From Paragonimus skrjabini miyazakii (Eukaryota; Platyhelminthes; Trematoda; Plagiorchiida; Troglotrematidae), in NCBI GenBank assembly GCA_014338405.1, contig JTDE01000204.1, forward strand, positions 257,617 to 321,616: a stretch of DNA of 64,000 bases, written 5' to 3'. Under the pieces are notes generated by a model that made no database searches, was not told where the DNA came from, and worked only from the letters and a program-made list of their open reading frames with translations. Shown here piece by piece: positions 43,766-54,693 of the stretch. The position numbers were made by a program, and so were the translations under genes. Each line of letters opens with the position of its first letter. The first letter of the stretch is position 1.

Positions 43766-45584
43766 TTTGGAGCTATACAATTTTATACTGTCCCAGCGTT
43801 TATAAATGCGGATTGATCACTCCACATCCGTAGGCAACTTCAAAAGCCTGTGTCGTCTACTGCTTCCTTCAGAATGGACAATATCAACCAAAGGTGATTC
43901 TCTGCTCATTTTATATGGTTACCAGCACCCAGGAAATGCACTGTATACGCAACATCGTTTAGGTTAAGTACAAAAAATGAGGTCTATTTTGAACCAGCGT
44001 AACGCGTTCTTGGGTTCTTGTAAAGCTCAGAAAGTACATTTTCTGAAAGCACTTTTAAGACAGGTCAATGTTTGCTAGTCACTACTTCTACTTGTGGATG
44101 GATATTTGGTTTTGTGGAAACGTATGTGAGATGCAGAACTGTATAATGAATGAAAGCGTTTGCGAAATTCAAGTGACCATTATCCTTTGTGGAAATAACC
44201 TGAGCAGTTTTGGGCTTGTTGGAAACCTGGAAATTTGTATATCAAACCTCCATAATGCGAAATATTCCAAACTTACGATTGGCTGAGGATCTGGTTCAAA
44301 CGAACTAAACGTCCAGTACGATTACTCTCAGCTTTCTCATTATTGTACTACAATAAGCGGTGCACATCCTTGATGCGCAGGGGAACTTAACTTCAGTTCG
44401 CTTTCTCATAGCACAATAGTGTTCATTGTTGCAGTGTAGATTTAATATTAGGCAGCTCTTTGCCTTGAAGTCCACCTTAAAGCGAAAGCTGCGATCAGCT
44501 GAGTTGTATTCAATTTATATCGGTGAGGTCTTATCTGCCCATCAGTATCCAATAATGTGTTTCCAACTAGACTATATAATCTCCTAAAGGATTATCGACT
44601 GGAGTTAACAGGAAAGTTGGCGACTTACCACTCCAATTGACTGCGTAACCTGAGTATTACTCAATGCAAACTTGGGCGAGTATACGTATAGAATAATTCT
44701 TTTGTATCTGATGTTTAGTCGTGAAGACAATAGTCAACATTGTTGTCACGTCAGAAGTGGGCCCGAGATCAACTCTCGATTGTGGTAAGGCTGTACAACA
44801 CTGAGTTCTGACGAGATGGGAATTCAACTATAGTAACTTTCCAGAAACCAGCTGACAAGGTTATTTGAGTAAGGATGTCGCAAAGTGCTGTGAATGGTGT
44901 TCTACCTGTACTGAAATTAGCTATGAGAAACTGGATCTTCCGATGCGTAAACCAGGCAATATATGACAGTATCAAAATCATCGCACCGCCCTCTACAGTT
45001 CAAGACAAAGCGTTTCGAAAAGTATATTTTGTCAATGGTAGGGCACAGTACACAATGTACCCATCGGTCTTGCGTGGTACCACTGCATGTTTGTATGCTT
45101 GAGTTGTTAAAGCGTTTGGAGTGCATCCTGCAAGTACGAGAAATATATATGTAACTCCATCTCACGAATTTCCGTAGCTGTTAACTCGATCAGAAGGCTT
45201 TCATTATTTCGCCCCCAAATCCCGGAACACTAGGCCCATAGTGTTGTCAACTGGGTTGGTTCTTATTAGTTTCATCCAAATATGGACCAGCACATTAAGG
45301 CGTTTCATGATATTCCTGACGCTATTGCTTTGTCTTTCAGCTACAAAGCGTTTTGAATATATTTCAGCTCAAAAGGTTTATAGATGGCGTCTGCTGTTGA
45401 CATTTCACGCGAACTATTCAGCTCTAATATTTTATTTTGAAACTTTTGTGCAGCCATTATGCTGGGCAGGATCAGCCTATGTATGTAATAGTTTGAGACA
45501 TAGTCAGAAAATGTCAAAATCCAATACGTTAAACTAGGAGGTCGGAAAATTTGCATAACTTCCCCAAAATCTTTCGATATCAAT
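43766..45584. other. mostly non-coding stretch
   Basis: A plus frame at 44,875-45,102 and an overlapping minus frame at 44,917-45,165 are both open. A hydrophobic plus frame lies at 45,241-45,537. None has paired consensus splice sites or a motif I recognise. Confidence 0.38.
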
Positions 45585-45783
45585 TGTTGTATTCAAGAAC
45601 GATGGAAAATACCAGTAGTAAGTAAGCTTTATTGGAGCAACCGTTTTCAGGATACGTTACGGAAAATCTGTCAGTCCACACAGCACGGGCATCTGCTGCC
45701 CGCATGTGTCATCGACCGCTTGAAGGTCAGAGCAATCTGACTGGCCAACTGCATTGCTCACTGGTATTCGATTGGACGCAACA
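45585..45783 (+). repeat. 199-bp solo-LTR-like repeat (copy 1)
   Basis: It begins TGTTG and ends CAACA, the inverted TG...CA termini typical of retroviral-type LTRs. A copy of exactly the same length and orientation lies at 62,170-62,368. Flanks read TCAAT on the left and TCAAA on the right, close to a 5-bp target duplication. No internal retrotransposon sequence adjoins, so it would be a solo LTR left by recombination. Confidence 0.72.
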
Positions 45784-46015
45784 TCAAACTCTCGGGCCAT
45801 CACAACTACACCCACTTAACATACATAGTCCTTCGAAGGGATCAAGTTCACAATGTGAGAAACATGACGACAATTTTTATTGAAGAAGCCTAAGGAAACT
45901 GCGCTTCCACAATGCACTACTTAAGCCCGGAAGAGTCTAAACATAATTCCTGTGGATTACAAGACAGCTATGTTCTGTTTTGTTCGGGCACATTCATGTG
46001 TGAACGCTGGTTCAA

Positions 46016-46165
46016 CTAAATATATGACTTCGCTTGACAACCATGATGATATAAAATGCTATGTAATTGGCCCGATGATGAATAACCGAAAACAGACTGT
46101 TCGCCAAAACACCTTTTTACTTCTAATGAACTCATGGGGCTATTCGAAACGACTTCTGTATTGAC
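46016..46165 (+). mobile_element. solo PLE 3' tail
   Basis: This is close to the right end of the 43.3-43.8 kb element (shared ACCATGATGATAT, then the hammerhead-like block and GCCAAAACACC). It extends through CTCATGGGGCTATTCGAA, which matches the left end of that element in reverse. No adjoining coding sequence. Confidence 0.75.
46067..46107 (+). ncRNA. hammerhead-like motif (family A)
   Basis: Same layout as 43,697-43,737: TTGGC/GCCAA stem I, CCGATGA core variant, GAA, AACA/TGTT stem III, C at the cleavage position. Confidence 0.47.
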
Positions 46166-46623
46166 AGTTGTGTGACGTTCCATTGTCAAGTACTGAACGT
46201 AATGGTTCAGCCATTGATTCTTCCTACAAATAGTCGGTTGACCGAACTTTCCAGATATCCAACACTTTCACCCTACTATCCGTGTACAAAGATATATTTA
46301 CCCAAATTCACGTACATCACGAGATATCGAGTGATTCCACAATCCTGGTCAAAGCCGCACACAAAACTTCGGCTATGCGAGCAGCGAGCCCTTCTATGTT
46401 AACATAACGGTGTGAACGAAACAACTACAACATTAAAGATGGTAAATGCAAGCATTTCGTATTCACTTAGCGATACCAAAATTTACAGCAACAAATCCGC
46501 TTTTTTGTAGCAAACAAGTAAGGAGGTGGATAACCAGTCAGCTTGTCAAGATAGACCACAGAGTCTAGGGAAAGATCAGGTTCACAAATATTAGTATTTG
46601 AACTAACAGCTGGTTTGAGTGGA

Positions 46624-47125
46624 TTAGAGTGAAGTGGAAGAACTGTAAATCGGATCGACAGAGGCCAGTAACCAGGACATGTCTGGCGAGTGCTGGGACC
46701 AGATGTTTGCGCGTATTAGTGACACTACATTTCCCCATAACGTTTCCATTCTGAAGGCCAAACAGATCCTGGTTCGGCCTTCATCGCTTTCTCTGCAATC
46801 ATACATGAGGTGGTAACGATAGTTTGATCCTCGTTGAATGAGGGCTTGGACATCAGCTGCAATAAATGTTCCCTTAAGTGAATTACAAGGTCGCTGTGTT
46901 GTTTTATGCATGATGTACCCACCATCAAAATGCAGCCCTGTGTAGACCGTCTGCTCTTCTACAACAATGACCTCTTTGGAGGGTGCCTTTAGCTTGCTGC
47001 GCCTTTCTATGAACCTTTTGGATGACCATTTGATTGTAGAATAGGAGCAAGGAAATTCTATTCTTCTGTCAGACCGTCCCGCATATTGACCCATTTCTCC
47101 CGCATGAACAACGTTTTTGTCGGAC
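46624..47125 (-). CDS. unrecognised open frame, about 168 codons
   Basis: One of the longer single frames not assigned to a transposon. It is open on the minus strand from just after a TAG at about 47,126 to a TAA at 46,624, with an internal ATG at 47,094. Composition is coding-like and mildly basic (IKWSSKRFIERRSKLK, YTGLHFDGGYIMHKTTQRPC). No membrane helix or known motif is visible. Other frames over the same bases also read sensibly (for example LREHLLQLMSKPSFNEDQT), so a frameshifted transposon gene is as likely as a host exon. Confidence 0.3.
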
Positions 47126-48842
47126 TGATGTAAAGCTGCCTAAATTTACGTATTCTCTTTACCAAGTGGACATTCTGTCGACAGCCGTTTTAATCAGGCC
47201 CTCTTCCACAGTAAATTCTTAGTACGTCTCAAAACGACGAGTAGTTGTTGGCCTAAACTACACACTCATAATCTTTAAGTTAGGACGACAGTAATTTAAG
47301 TAGTACACAAAGTTAACTACTACCTGAATCGATCGACTAAATGTCGATGTGTGGTCAGGGTAACGATTGTAATCGGGCAAACTTGCCAGCTTCGTTTAAA
47401 GGTCTGATATGATGGAACCTAAAGGGCTTTCTATGACCATTCTGTCTCTTTACTGGTAGGACGGTCCAAGAAACGAAAAATGATGTTTTCGGTTTACAGT
47501 AACAAAGTATCATTTGATATATCTCTTAATAGGTCAACGTGAAGTAATTTCTTCGTCGAGCTCACAAATATAGCCACTTCCTTCATGCAGCGGGACATTT
47601 GTGGACAGTGACTACACGTTCACACAGCAAATCCGTTTATTAGCAAGGTTGATTCTATCTGAGTCAGTAATTAACCCAAAAGAACCAATGCCGGCGTGAG
47701 ACTTAAATTTCTGCTTGACTAGTGTTAAAATAACAACCAGCCAGAGTGTCATCTTATGACGTGTAAAGTGCGTAATGGTTAAAATTGTTCTACGCAACAT
47801 TCCAAACGTGTACTTCTGTGGCAGGCCTAGAATTTGGGTTGTTGATAATCCAGGCGGTTTTAGAGCATTGTTCTTTATCGCACCAGTAATCTGCAATCCT
47901 AACAGTAGTTGCAAATGTTATCCAGTATGGTTAACTCTTTGGGTGACACTATCCACGCCTCCGGGGTCGAACACCTAAATGTGAACTACACCATAAACAA
48001 TTAGTTAGACTTTGCTCCAACCTTTCCTATCCTGTCAACATCTCCGACGCACACACACCCTACTCATCTGGATTATTACAGTCGGCAGTTTTATCACCCC
48101 CGACGTCATTTTGTACTTTACTTGGGTACTCGATGATTACCGTCTGTTTTCTATCGCTCCCATGATTATGCACTAATCCACTTATACATAAATATATAGT
48201 CATTCTTGAGCGGTTTATCCTTCTTTTGTACTAAGTATCAGCTGCCAGCTATATAGGTCTGCTGGTCAACTTTACAGTTCTGGCCTACTTGACGTTGTGT
48301 ACGGTTTCGGATAGAAAATAAGCTAGGTGAGGGAAAGTGAAATGTTAAATATGCAAGCAACATATTTGCAAGCGGTCATATTTAGTTATAGCTGTGTGTT
48401 GGCGCATTTGCCACTGACTTCATTGTGTTGATTGATTTCCTGTCAAGGTCAATTAGCGTGATTTTCACGCCGTATAGAATAGTTGCATACCAGACGAATG
48501 TAGCGGAGATGAACCGGAAATCGTTGTTGGCAGAATGTATAGTTTTCAGTCACACAGTTTTGGGTCTGACCATAAGAAGTATACACTGCAGAAGTATACA
48601 CTGCAGCGTTTCTGAGTAAGAGCGATATATTATGTTTTGAATTATTTGTCATGATCAGCATGTGTCCTCGAACATGTGGACTCACTACATACGCTGGGAT
48701 GACAAACAATCCAACAGTGGCTAAGAATCGTTCGAACTGACGAATCTCAAAGTAAGTGAGAAATCAAACGATTTAGGAGGAAGTTTGTGTATCCTGACTG
48801 GGCCAGCATGAAAGTGAATTACACGTAACAATGAATGGAGTT
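47126..48842. other. non-coding stretch with a small tandem repeat
   Basis: No gene recognised. Overlapping frames at 47,612-47,978 on both strands lack motifs. The 15-bp tandem at 48,576-48,605 is listed separately. Confidence 0.4.
48576..48605. repeat. 15-bp unit repeated twice in tandem
   Basis: GAAGTATACACTGCA occurs twice head to tail with no difference. Confidence 0.9.
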
Positions 48843-49484
48843 TACTGATGAGTAGTCGGGGATTTTGTTAATTTCAAGTTGAACATCACCCACAATTGAT
48901 CGCAGCTGCCGCATCCCGATAGACTATCCAGTCGGCCCCTTTCCTAAAGAAGCACTAGACTCGAGTTTCGCTCTCATTAGAGATCGTCAGTAGTGCATAT
49001 CATCGCCACTGCAGCCGGGACCTGAACCACGGACATGCTGTTCATGAGGCAACCGTGTTTACCACTGCGCCATGGACCTCACGTTAGGCACGACCGAATT
49101 ATCATATATGAACGCTCAACCACTTTCGCATGTGAGTAATGATCGCGGGGTTATCGATTAGAGTTAACAGACAGTAACTGTGTCTCCATTTCGAGACGAT
49201 CGGGCAACCTGATCATTACTCACAAGCGTAAGTGGTTGAGTGTTCACATACGATAATTCGGTCGTGCCTAACGTGAGGTCAATGGCGCAGTGGTAAACAC
49301 GGTAGTCTCATGAACAGCGTGTCCGTGGTTCACGTCCCGGCGGTCGCGATAATATGCACTACTGGCGAGCTCTAATGAGAGCGAATTTCGAGTCTTGTGC
49401 TTCCTCTGTTCGAAAGGGACCGGGTGGAACGTCTATGGGAGTGCGACAGCTGCGATCAATTGTGGGTGATGTTCAACTTGAAAT
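48843..49484. mobile_element. long SINE fold-back: two tRNA-headed units head to head (copy B)
   Basis: The 614-bp core (48,871-49,484) is one long inverted repeat with a loop of about 65 bases. Each arm runs from a tRNA-like head at the centre to a tail at the outside. The plus-oriented arm has a Pol III A box (TGGCGCAGTGG, 49,283-49,293) and B box (GGTTCACGTCC, 49,327-49,337), then a unique body and the tail CAGCTGCGATCAATTGTGGG. The other arm is its mirror. A second copy is at 60.6-61.1 kb, with partial copies at 33.5 and 59.6 kb. tRNA-derived SINEs are Pol III transcribed; head-to-head dimers are unusual. Confidence 0.85.
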
Positions 49485-50394
49485 GGAGTTTACAGTGAAC
49501 GTATCGACGATCCAATGTCAAGCCTATGAGAAATGTACAAAACATGTCTGGGTGCACGTGACTTTTGCAACCGGCGCGTGTGAAACGCGACAGTTCACGT
49601 GAGTGGGTAACTGCGTGCATGTGTGTGCATGCACATGCAGGAACGTAGCATAGACGGACCATACAACTGCTGTAATGTTTCCGAATCTTCGAAGGTTCTT
49701 AAAAGAATTGGAGAAAGCTTTCCTTTTCGGTACGACCCACTAGATGAAAAAGTGACGTAACCGTGTTGTGATTTTCGAGAGTGCATGGTCTTCCCGACGT
49801 TTGTTTCACAGCTTATGCACAGGTAATTTCTATGCAAATGAAATGTACGTCTGTGGCGCGGTATTTCTGAGTGACGATGTAGTATTAACGTGTTTCTTGA
49901 CTGAGCTCTCCTGTGCCGAGTTGTCATGAGAAAGCAAGAGAAAATGGACGGGTGTGTGTAAGATTAGGAGAACTTATAGATAAATGTGCAACTGTCTCAA
50001 GCTTCCGTAAACGTGGTCGAATCACAAGTTCGCATTTCGTTTTCACCAACGAAAAGTGTATTACATCGGATAAGTGACTGGCTTGCTTATATAAGCACAA
50101 GGCTAAACGTTTCCCTTCTCCAACGTCATCCATGAAACAAGAAACATTGTCAACCAACATAAGTGATCGACCGTAAAGACTGTTCTTCTAGCATAAATAA
50201 ACTGACATAGATACTCGACATACACGTGTAGAACTAACTGTTTCTCACAAAACCAGACAACTAGATCAGGCCTATCATCAGAGGTGTGTGAGTAGATTAA
50301 CTGCATATTTGTTGCCCGACAACATGCAGAATCATTCTTCACGGCAAAATCCAGCAGATCCCGATTTGTTTAAGTATCGTGAATATGCCCGGTT
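49485..50394. other. non-coding stretch with long minus-strand frames
   Basis: Three overlapping minus-strand frames (50,342-49,595) cover most of this part. A stretch reads FMDDVGEGKRLALCLYKQA, and another ISCETNVGKTMHSRKSQHG. They may be remains of one frameshifted coding sequence, but I cannot name it. Confidence 0.3.
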
Positions 50395-50853
50395 AAGTCA
50401 TCAGAAGAAACGCCTAAAAAACGAGCTTGTGATCATCAGGTTAAGTACAACACTTATATGGGTTCGCTGGATGTAGCACATCGGCAGAGTCAGGGATTAC
50501 AAACATTAACATCAAGTTAGTCGAACTCGTGAAGTCTAATTATGTAACTCATGTAACTTTGGTTGCAAGCGGTTATTGGTAAATCGGTTCTCCTACGTAA
50601 CAGATCTATCCGGGTTGTTGATGCATGGCCACGGAAGATTCAGCGTTTTGGCCGAACGTTTTTGTGAGCATAACGGAGGTAAGTGTAACCCATTGCGATG
50701 GCTAGCAAACGACCTTGAACCCACTTCGATTGCACTCCGCCGACTCGGTTGGTCGACTCCAACGAATCGGTCAGGTTGATCAGATGATTCGCTTCGATCT
50801 GGCGCGCACCGAGCGCCGATGAGCACGCTTTTTGTCGATCCTCGAGCTAGCAA
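50395..50853 (-). pseudogene. PLE C-terminal fragment and decayed 3' tail
   Basis: On the minus strand the frame at 50,853-50,593 ends with LPPLCSQKRSAKTLNLPWP, matching the C-terminal PLE signature of the 1.7- and 5.0-kb copies. Downstream on the same strand, at 50,405-50,445, lies a decayed version of the family A tail (CCTGATGATCACAAGCTCG). The sequence between and upstream is scrambled. It is an old relic. Confidence 0.65.
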
Positions 50854-51717
50854 CGCTGGATGATGCTCTCACATGTGTTCAGATAATCGCGTTGTTGTGC
50901 GGTCTATGTAGAATGTTCCGCAGATTTATTTGTTTAATTGATTTAACCATGCACAGCATTGCATCGCGTACAGCTTATCAAGACCAAAGTAATGATCGTT
51001 TACCGGTACTTCATTCAGAAGGAATACACAGGCAATGTCGTCGCAACAAATGCGATCGGATCGGTCTAATGCGTTTCTAGATAGCCGACCTTCGGACTGA
51101 CCGATCAGTCGGCGGAAGTTTCACGACGGCCCAAAAGAAGGAAGTATTCACAGGGGTGGGGAGGGTGAGACCGACAGACAACAATGGGTGTGTGGGGAGG
51201 TGAGTGAGGTTCAATGACCGTGGGAGGCAGGATGGAGAAATTAGTACTTTTAGACGCGGGTTGTGAGAACAAAAATTACAGGCGTCTAGTTAGATGTTTG
51301 ATGTCACGGGGAGATTGCGGCAGGGTCAGTCGAGTGGACTTTTGACCCCCAACAATGTCATACAATGAACAGCAAGAGCTTGTATCTGGTGTTGAACATG
51401 TCGTTTTGTTTTGGTCAGGCTAAAGCAAACTTCACAAGTGTTGAGCGGCATTGAAATTTCAAATTAGTCAGCTCGTTGAATGTGATGGGTGTGTGATCAA
51501 GCCACATCAGTGTCAAACGAATACGAGTGAGAGTTTAGGAAAATTTTTGAGGCAATATGAAGTCACTGAATCAGTGCTGAACACGAGTACTTCATGAAAA
51601 CATAGACCGGAGTTCAAATCCCGACCATGGTAAACCATTGAGGAGAACCAACACTAGCGAAAGCCAAGAAAGGTGCATTTTCTGTAATTCTCTACAAACT
51701 TGTGTTCGCTTTTGCAG
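50854..51717. other. non-coding stretch
   Basis: This stretch includes a G-rich segment at about 51,150-51,240 and an isolated B-box-like GAGTTCAAATCCC near 51,611. No gene. The last 40 bases are the pyrimidine tract of the next exon. Confidence 0.4.
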
Positions 51718-51975
51718 AGTTATGCACATATATGGTGTTGCCCGCAAATGGACTGACCGAAAAATTTCTTCACGAGTTGCGTTTCTCTCGACAATGGGTG
51801 CAATTTGCAAACAAACAACAAGCATCTCTGCTCGGTACTCACTCCCGTTTCCTATGGTGTCATCCGCAATTTCGTGCTGACGGACTGAATTTTACTGATA
51901 ATTGTTTGAACAACTGTGGCGAGGCCGTCAACATTACCATACAGAAATCCGTTCATCTTCTCATAAAGCCGTCTT
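51718..51975 (+). CDS. internal exon of a secreted or extracellular-domain protein
   Basis: A textbook acceptor (CTTGTGTTCGCTTTTGCAG) and a consensus donor (GTGAGT at 51,976) enclose a 258-nt open frame, entry phase 2, exit phase 1. The peptide has coding composition and extracellular features: Cys residues in WCHPQF, NCLNNCGE, and two N-glycosylation sequons, NFT and NIT. No membrane helix lies inside. Recognisable stretches are LTEKFLHELRFSRQWVQFAN and KQQASLLGTHSRFL. I do not recognise the family. The plus strand places it apart from the minus-strand membrane-protein gene at 56-58 kb. Confidence 0.5.
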
Positions 51976-53536
51976 GTGAGTTTAAGCAATATATAGTCGA
52001 GTAGATATAATTGCCATACAAAAGACGCTTTATCAAATTGAATCAACATGCATTCTTGGCTGGTGAATGTGGCGTATTTGACTGATATACTTAAACAGTT
52101 TAACAGTCTCATTTGAAGTACGCATGTTCGTGAAAATAGTGTTGTTGATATCAGTCAGACGCTAGGAATCCTAACACAAAATTCACTGTAAGGGGAAATT
52201 CCTGATCTTTCACTGCAAGAATTAGAATTGATTTCCTAGTATTATTTGAGAATCCTCAGGGCCAGATTGAAATATTTACTTTGGCGACTTGGAACATCAT
52301 TAGTAAGGACTGGTAAGAAAATTGTTTAATCTGAGCGTTTCATAAAAACTGACGATACTTATTGATTCAAAGAACAAATACCCTAAGCAAAGAAAAAGCA
52401 ACTTCAAATAATCACGTACATTACATCACAGTACGCAAGATGTAATATTTAACCATAGGCGTTATAAACCCAATAAATAATTTGAAATGTTCTACTGTCA
52501 TTGTCCCACAGCTTATATCTATGAAGTATCATTCCTCAGTCCCTTAACGAGCAAGAGTAAAGCAAGAAATGCACATGAAACTCAGCATAAACCGAACCGC
52601 ATTGTCTTTGTTAATGTTGCGTCATAACTTGGCATCCATTTGTGTAAACTTTATCTCCAGGTAAACCACACAACATTCGAATGGCTTGTTACTGAAAACC
52701 TTTGTGGTCCGGTCGATCAATTCTGGTTGGTCTGTTTAAGCTGGTCTGAAAGGGAAAACTTTACCTATCAGAAGCAAAAAATAGAGAGATCTTGGTGGTG
52801 AGATCAAAAATGAGAAGAAACATTTAGTATGTATAATGCGAAAGACAGTTCTGTATAACAGTATCTACTATTGAACTCGATACTGGAATACTAACGGAAA
52901 AACCCATATATTTTCAAGTTTGGACTGAGGGCTGCGCAAAATCTTACTCATAAAAAAGCACCAATAAAAAAGGAGTACAAGAGAAGCAAAAAACCATCAT
53001 GACTCAGATTTCTCAAACGATTTGCCAAACGACAGGGTAGTCAACTGATACGACTACAAAATACAAGAGAAACACCAAAATATTTGTGCAAGTTGTATGC
53101 TCATGCAAACAGTTTGTTTGTTCGCGTCAGTTACCTATACGGACTGATAATCGAATGGATAAAGGAATGGATGTGTACAGGCAAAATCTCAGTCTGTCTG
53201 ATCAGCAAACGTAGCACAGTTCTAGAGACATGTGTTGTGCACATGAATATTTAAATTTTTCTCTATGACCGAATAAATAACGATGACAATAAAATAATAG
53301 GGGTGGGGCGGAAAGTGATAGACAGATTCGCGTGTATACTGGCCAACAATTTAGCAAGCTGAAAGCAGTCAACCAGTCTAGGCCAGTTTTATCTCGGGGT
53401 ACTAAAACAAGACTAATTGGAACGCAATAAAAAACGAAGAACAACGATAATTACGCACTGAAAAATCGAAGGATGGAAAACAAATGAAAACAAGATAATT
53501 AACTGGTTCTTATTAATTAGATTATCAAGGTTATGC
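51976..53536. other. non-coding stretch
   Basis: Nothing recognised. If the 51.7-kb exon is real, the first part is intron on the plus strand. Confidence 0.4.
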
Positions 53537-54121
53537 TCAGTTTGCCACCTTCTGCTTTTGAAAGCAAAACTGTAGTTTCTTGGAATGTATAACCTGGCTT
53601 TCTGGAAAGAACCAATCCTGTATTTTACGGTCTGAAAAATAAACCGGAAAGTCATCGAGAGATCTACAATTTGGCCAGTTTTGAGCAAGTGTTCTGTTGG
53701 ACCACAGCTTAGGTGTTCCGGTTATGGTAGGTAGAAGACCTTTCACGATGTGCTGCGAGATTCTAGCGTTTAGTACTTTCATTATATGGTCTACGTACTA
53801 TAATCTGCATCCACAGGTAAAGTCATAAATAAAGTTTGATTTGGCGAGGGTTGGTGCTATATCTCTTCTCGTTGTTTTTGAATGTAGCACAGTTACCTTT
53901 GCTGACGTGTAGATGTAATGTGGTAGGGAATTCATTCTCCTTTCTATCAGGAGTGCCACATCACCACCCTCGAACAGTAACGATCTGTACACCGGCTTAC
54001 GAGATGTGTTGTGACGGCTAATCGGGCATCGATGGGTTTTCAATACTTTTTCGCAATATGTGTAGGGTAACCACTTGAGATGAAAGTTTGTCGGATGAGT
54101 ATGAGCTGTTGAAGTATACAT
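53537..54121 (-). pseudogene. PLE connector and GIY-YIG endonuclease fragment, diverged
   Basis: The minus strand reads the PLE connector (KPVYRSLLFEGGDVALLIER), then an endonuclease start (SNFIYDFTCGC), a stop codon and YVDH in place of YVGR, then LNARISQHIVKGL. After that it continues open through NRTLAQNWPNCRS and SLDDFPVYF. Two overlapping frames (54,121-53,798 and 53,782-53,537) carry it. It differs strongly from the other PLE copies, so it is a third lineage or very old. The reverse transcriptase is not present. Confidence 0.7.
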
Positions 54122-54486
54122 TCATTCAAACAGAACTAGCGAACTCTGTGGCGTTATGTCTGTACGATCTCATAATTGTAACTTGTGTAAATTTGTTGAA
54201 TTGCAGCACTTGATCAGTCGGTTGTTAAATGAAAAGCCATTATTACTCCCGGTAAACCAGACATTCGAAAGTGACAACTGGCTGTCCTCTTTAATTTCAT
54301 TAGTGAAATTAGTATTGTGATGCGTACTGTTCAGATGCATGGATGTAACTGATGTAACTGTCACTAACTGATTCGCAAACTGAAAATATATCGACCACCT
54401 ATCGTTCGCTTAAATATGCTGAGCTTATGATATTTTGTTTTCTTTTCGTGAAAAGTCAACTGTGTCCACCAGTACAAGCCCAATTG

Positions 54487-54693
54487 ATGTCTACACCGAC
54501 TATTCGGCGATCGAAAGAATGTCTCAGCTTATTTGCTCTCGGCGTATTTGCCATTCCTTTGTGGACGGTATGTTATGTGTACCTTGATAGTTTACCAATC
54601 CGAGAAGGCCAGCGCATCTGGGATCGCACTAGTCGCAACAAAATAAGGTCAGACATGCTCCAATTGCAGTTCACTGGTGCACCGCGCTACTGA
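54487..54693 (+). CDS. small single-pass membrane protein ORF, 68 residues
   Basis: From ATG at 54,487 (MSTPTIRRSKECLSLF) to TGA at 54,693. It has a basic N-terminus, one membrane helix (SLFALGVFAIPLWTVCYVYL) and a charged tail (DSLPIREGQRIWDRTSRNKI). The length and layout recall small mitochondrial inner-membrane subunits, though I recognise no specific one. An upstream acceptor-like tract (TTGTTTTCTTTTCGTGAAAAG) ends at 54,457. A good donor, GTATGT, lies inside at 54,569, so part of this frame may be an exon of another protein. No polyadenylation signal is obvious. Confidence 0.38.
   Translation: MSTPTIRRSKECLSLFALGVFAIPLWTVCYVYLDSLPIREGQRIWDRTSRNKIRSDMLQLQFTGAPRY

Noticed and set aside
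45340..45375. 36-nt micro-exon after TTTGTCTTTCAG
   Set aside because: The acceptor is strong, but the donor GTTTAT is poor and the coding segment is too short to support.
49275..49345. A functional tRNA gene
   Set aside because: A and B boxes are present, but the acceptor and anticodon stems do not pair properly, and the unit continues into a repeat body. It is a SINE head.
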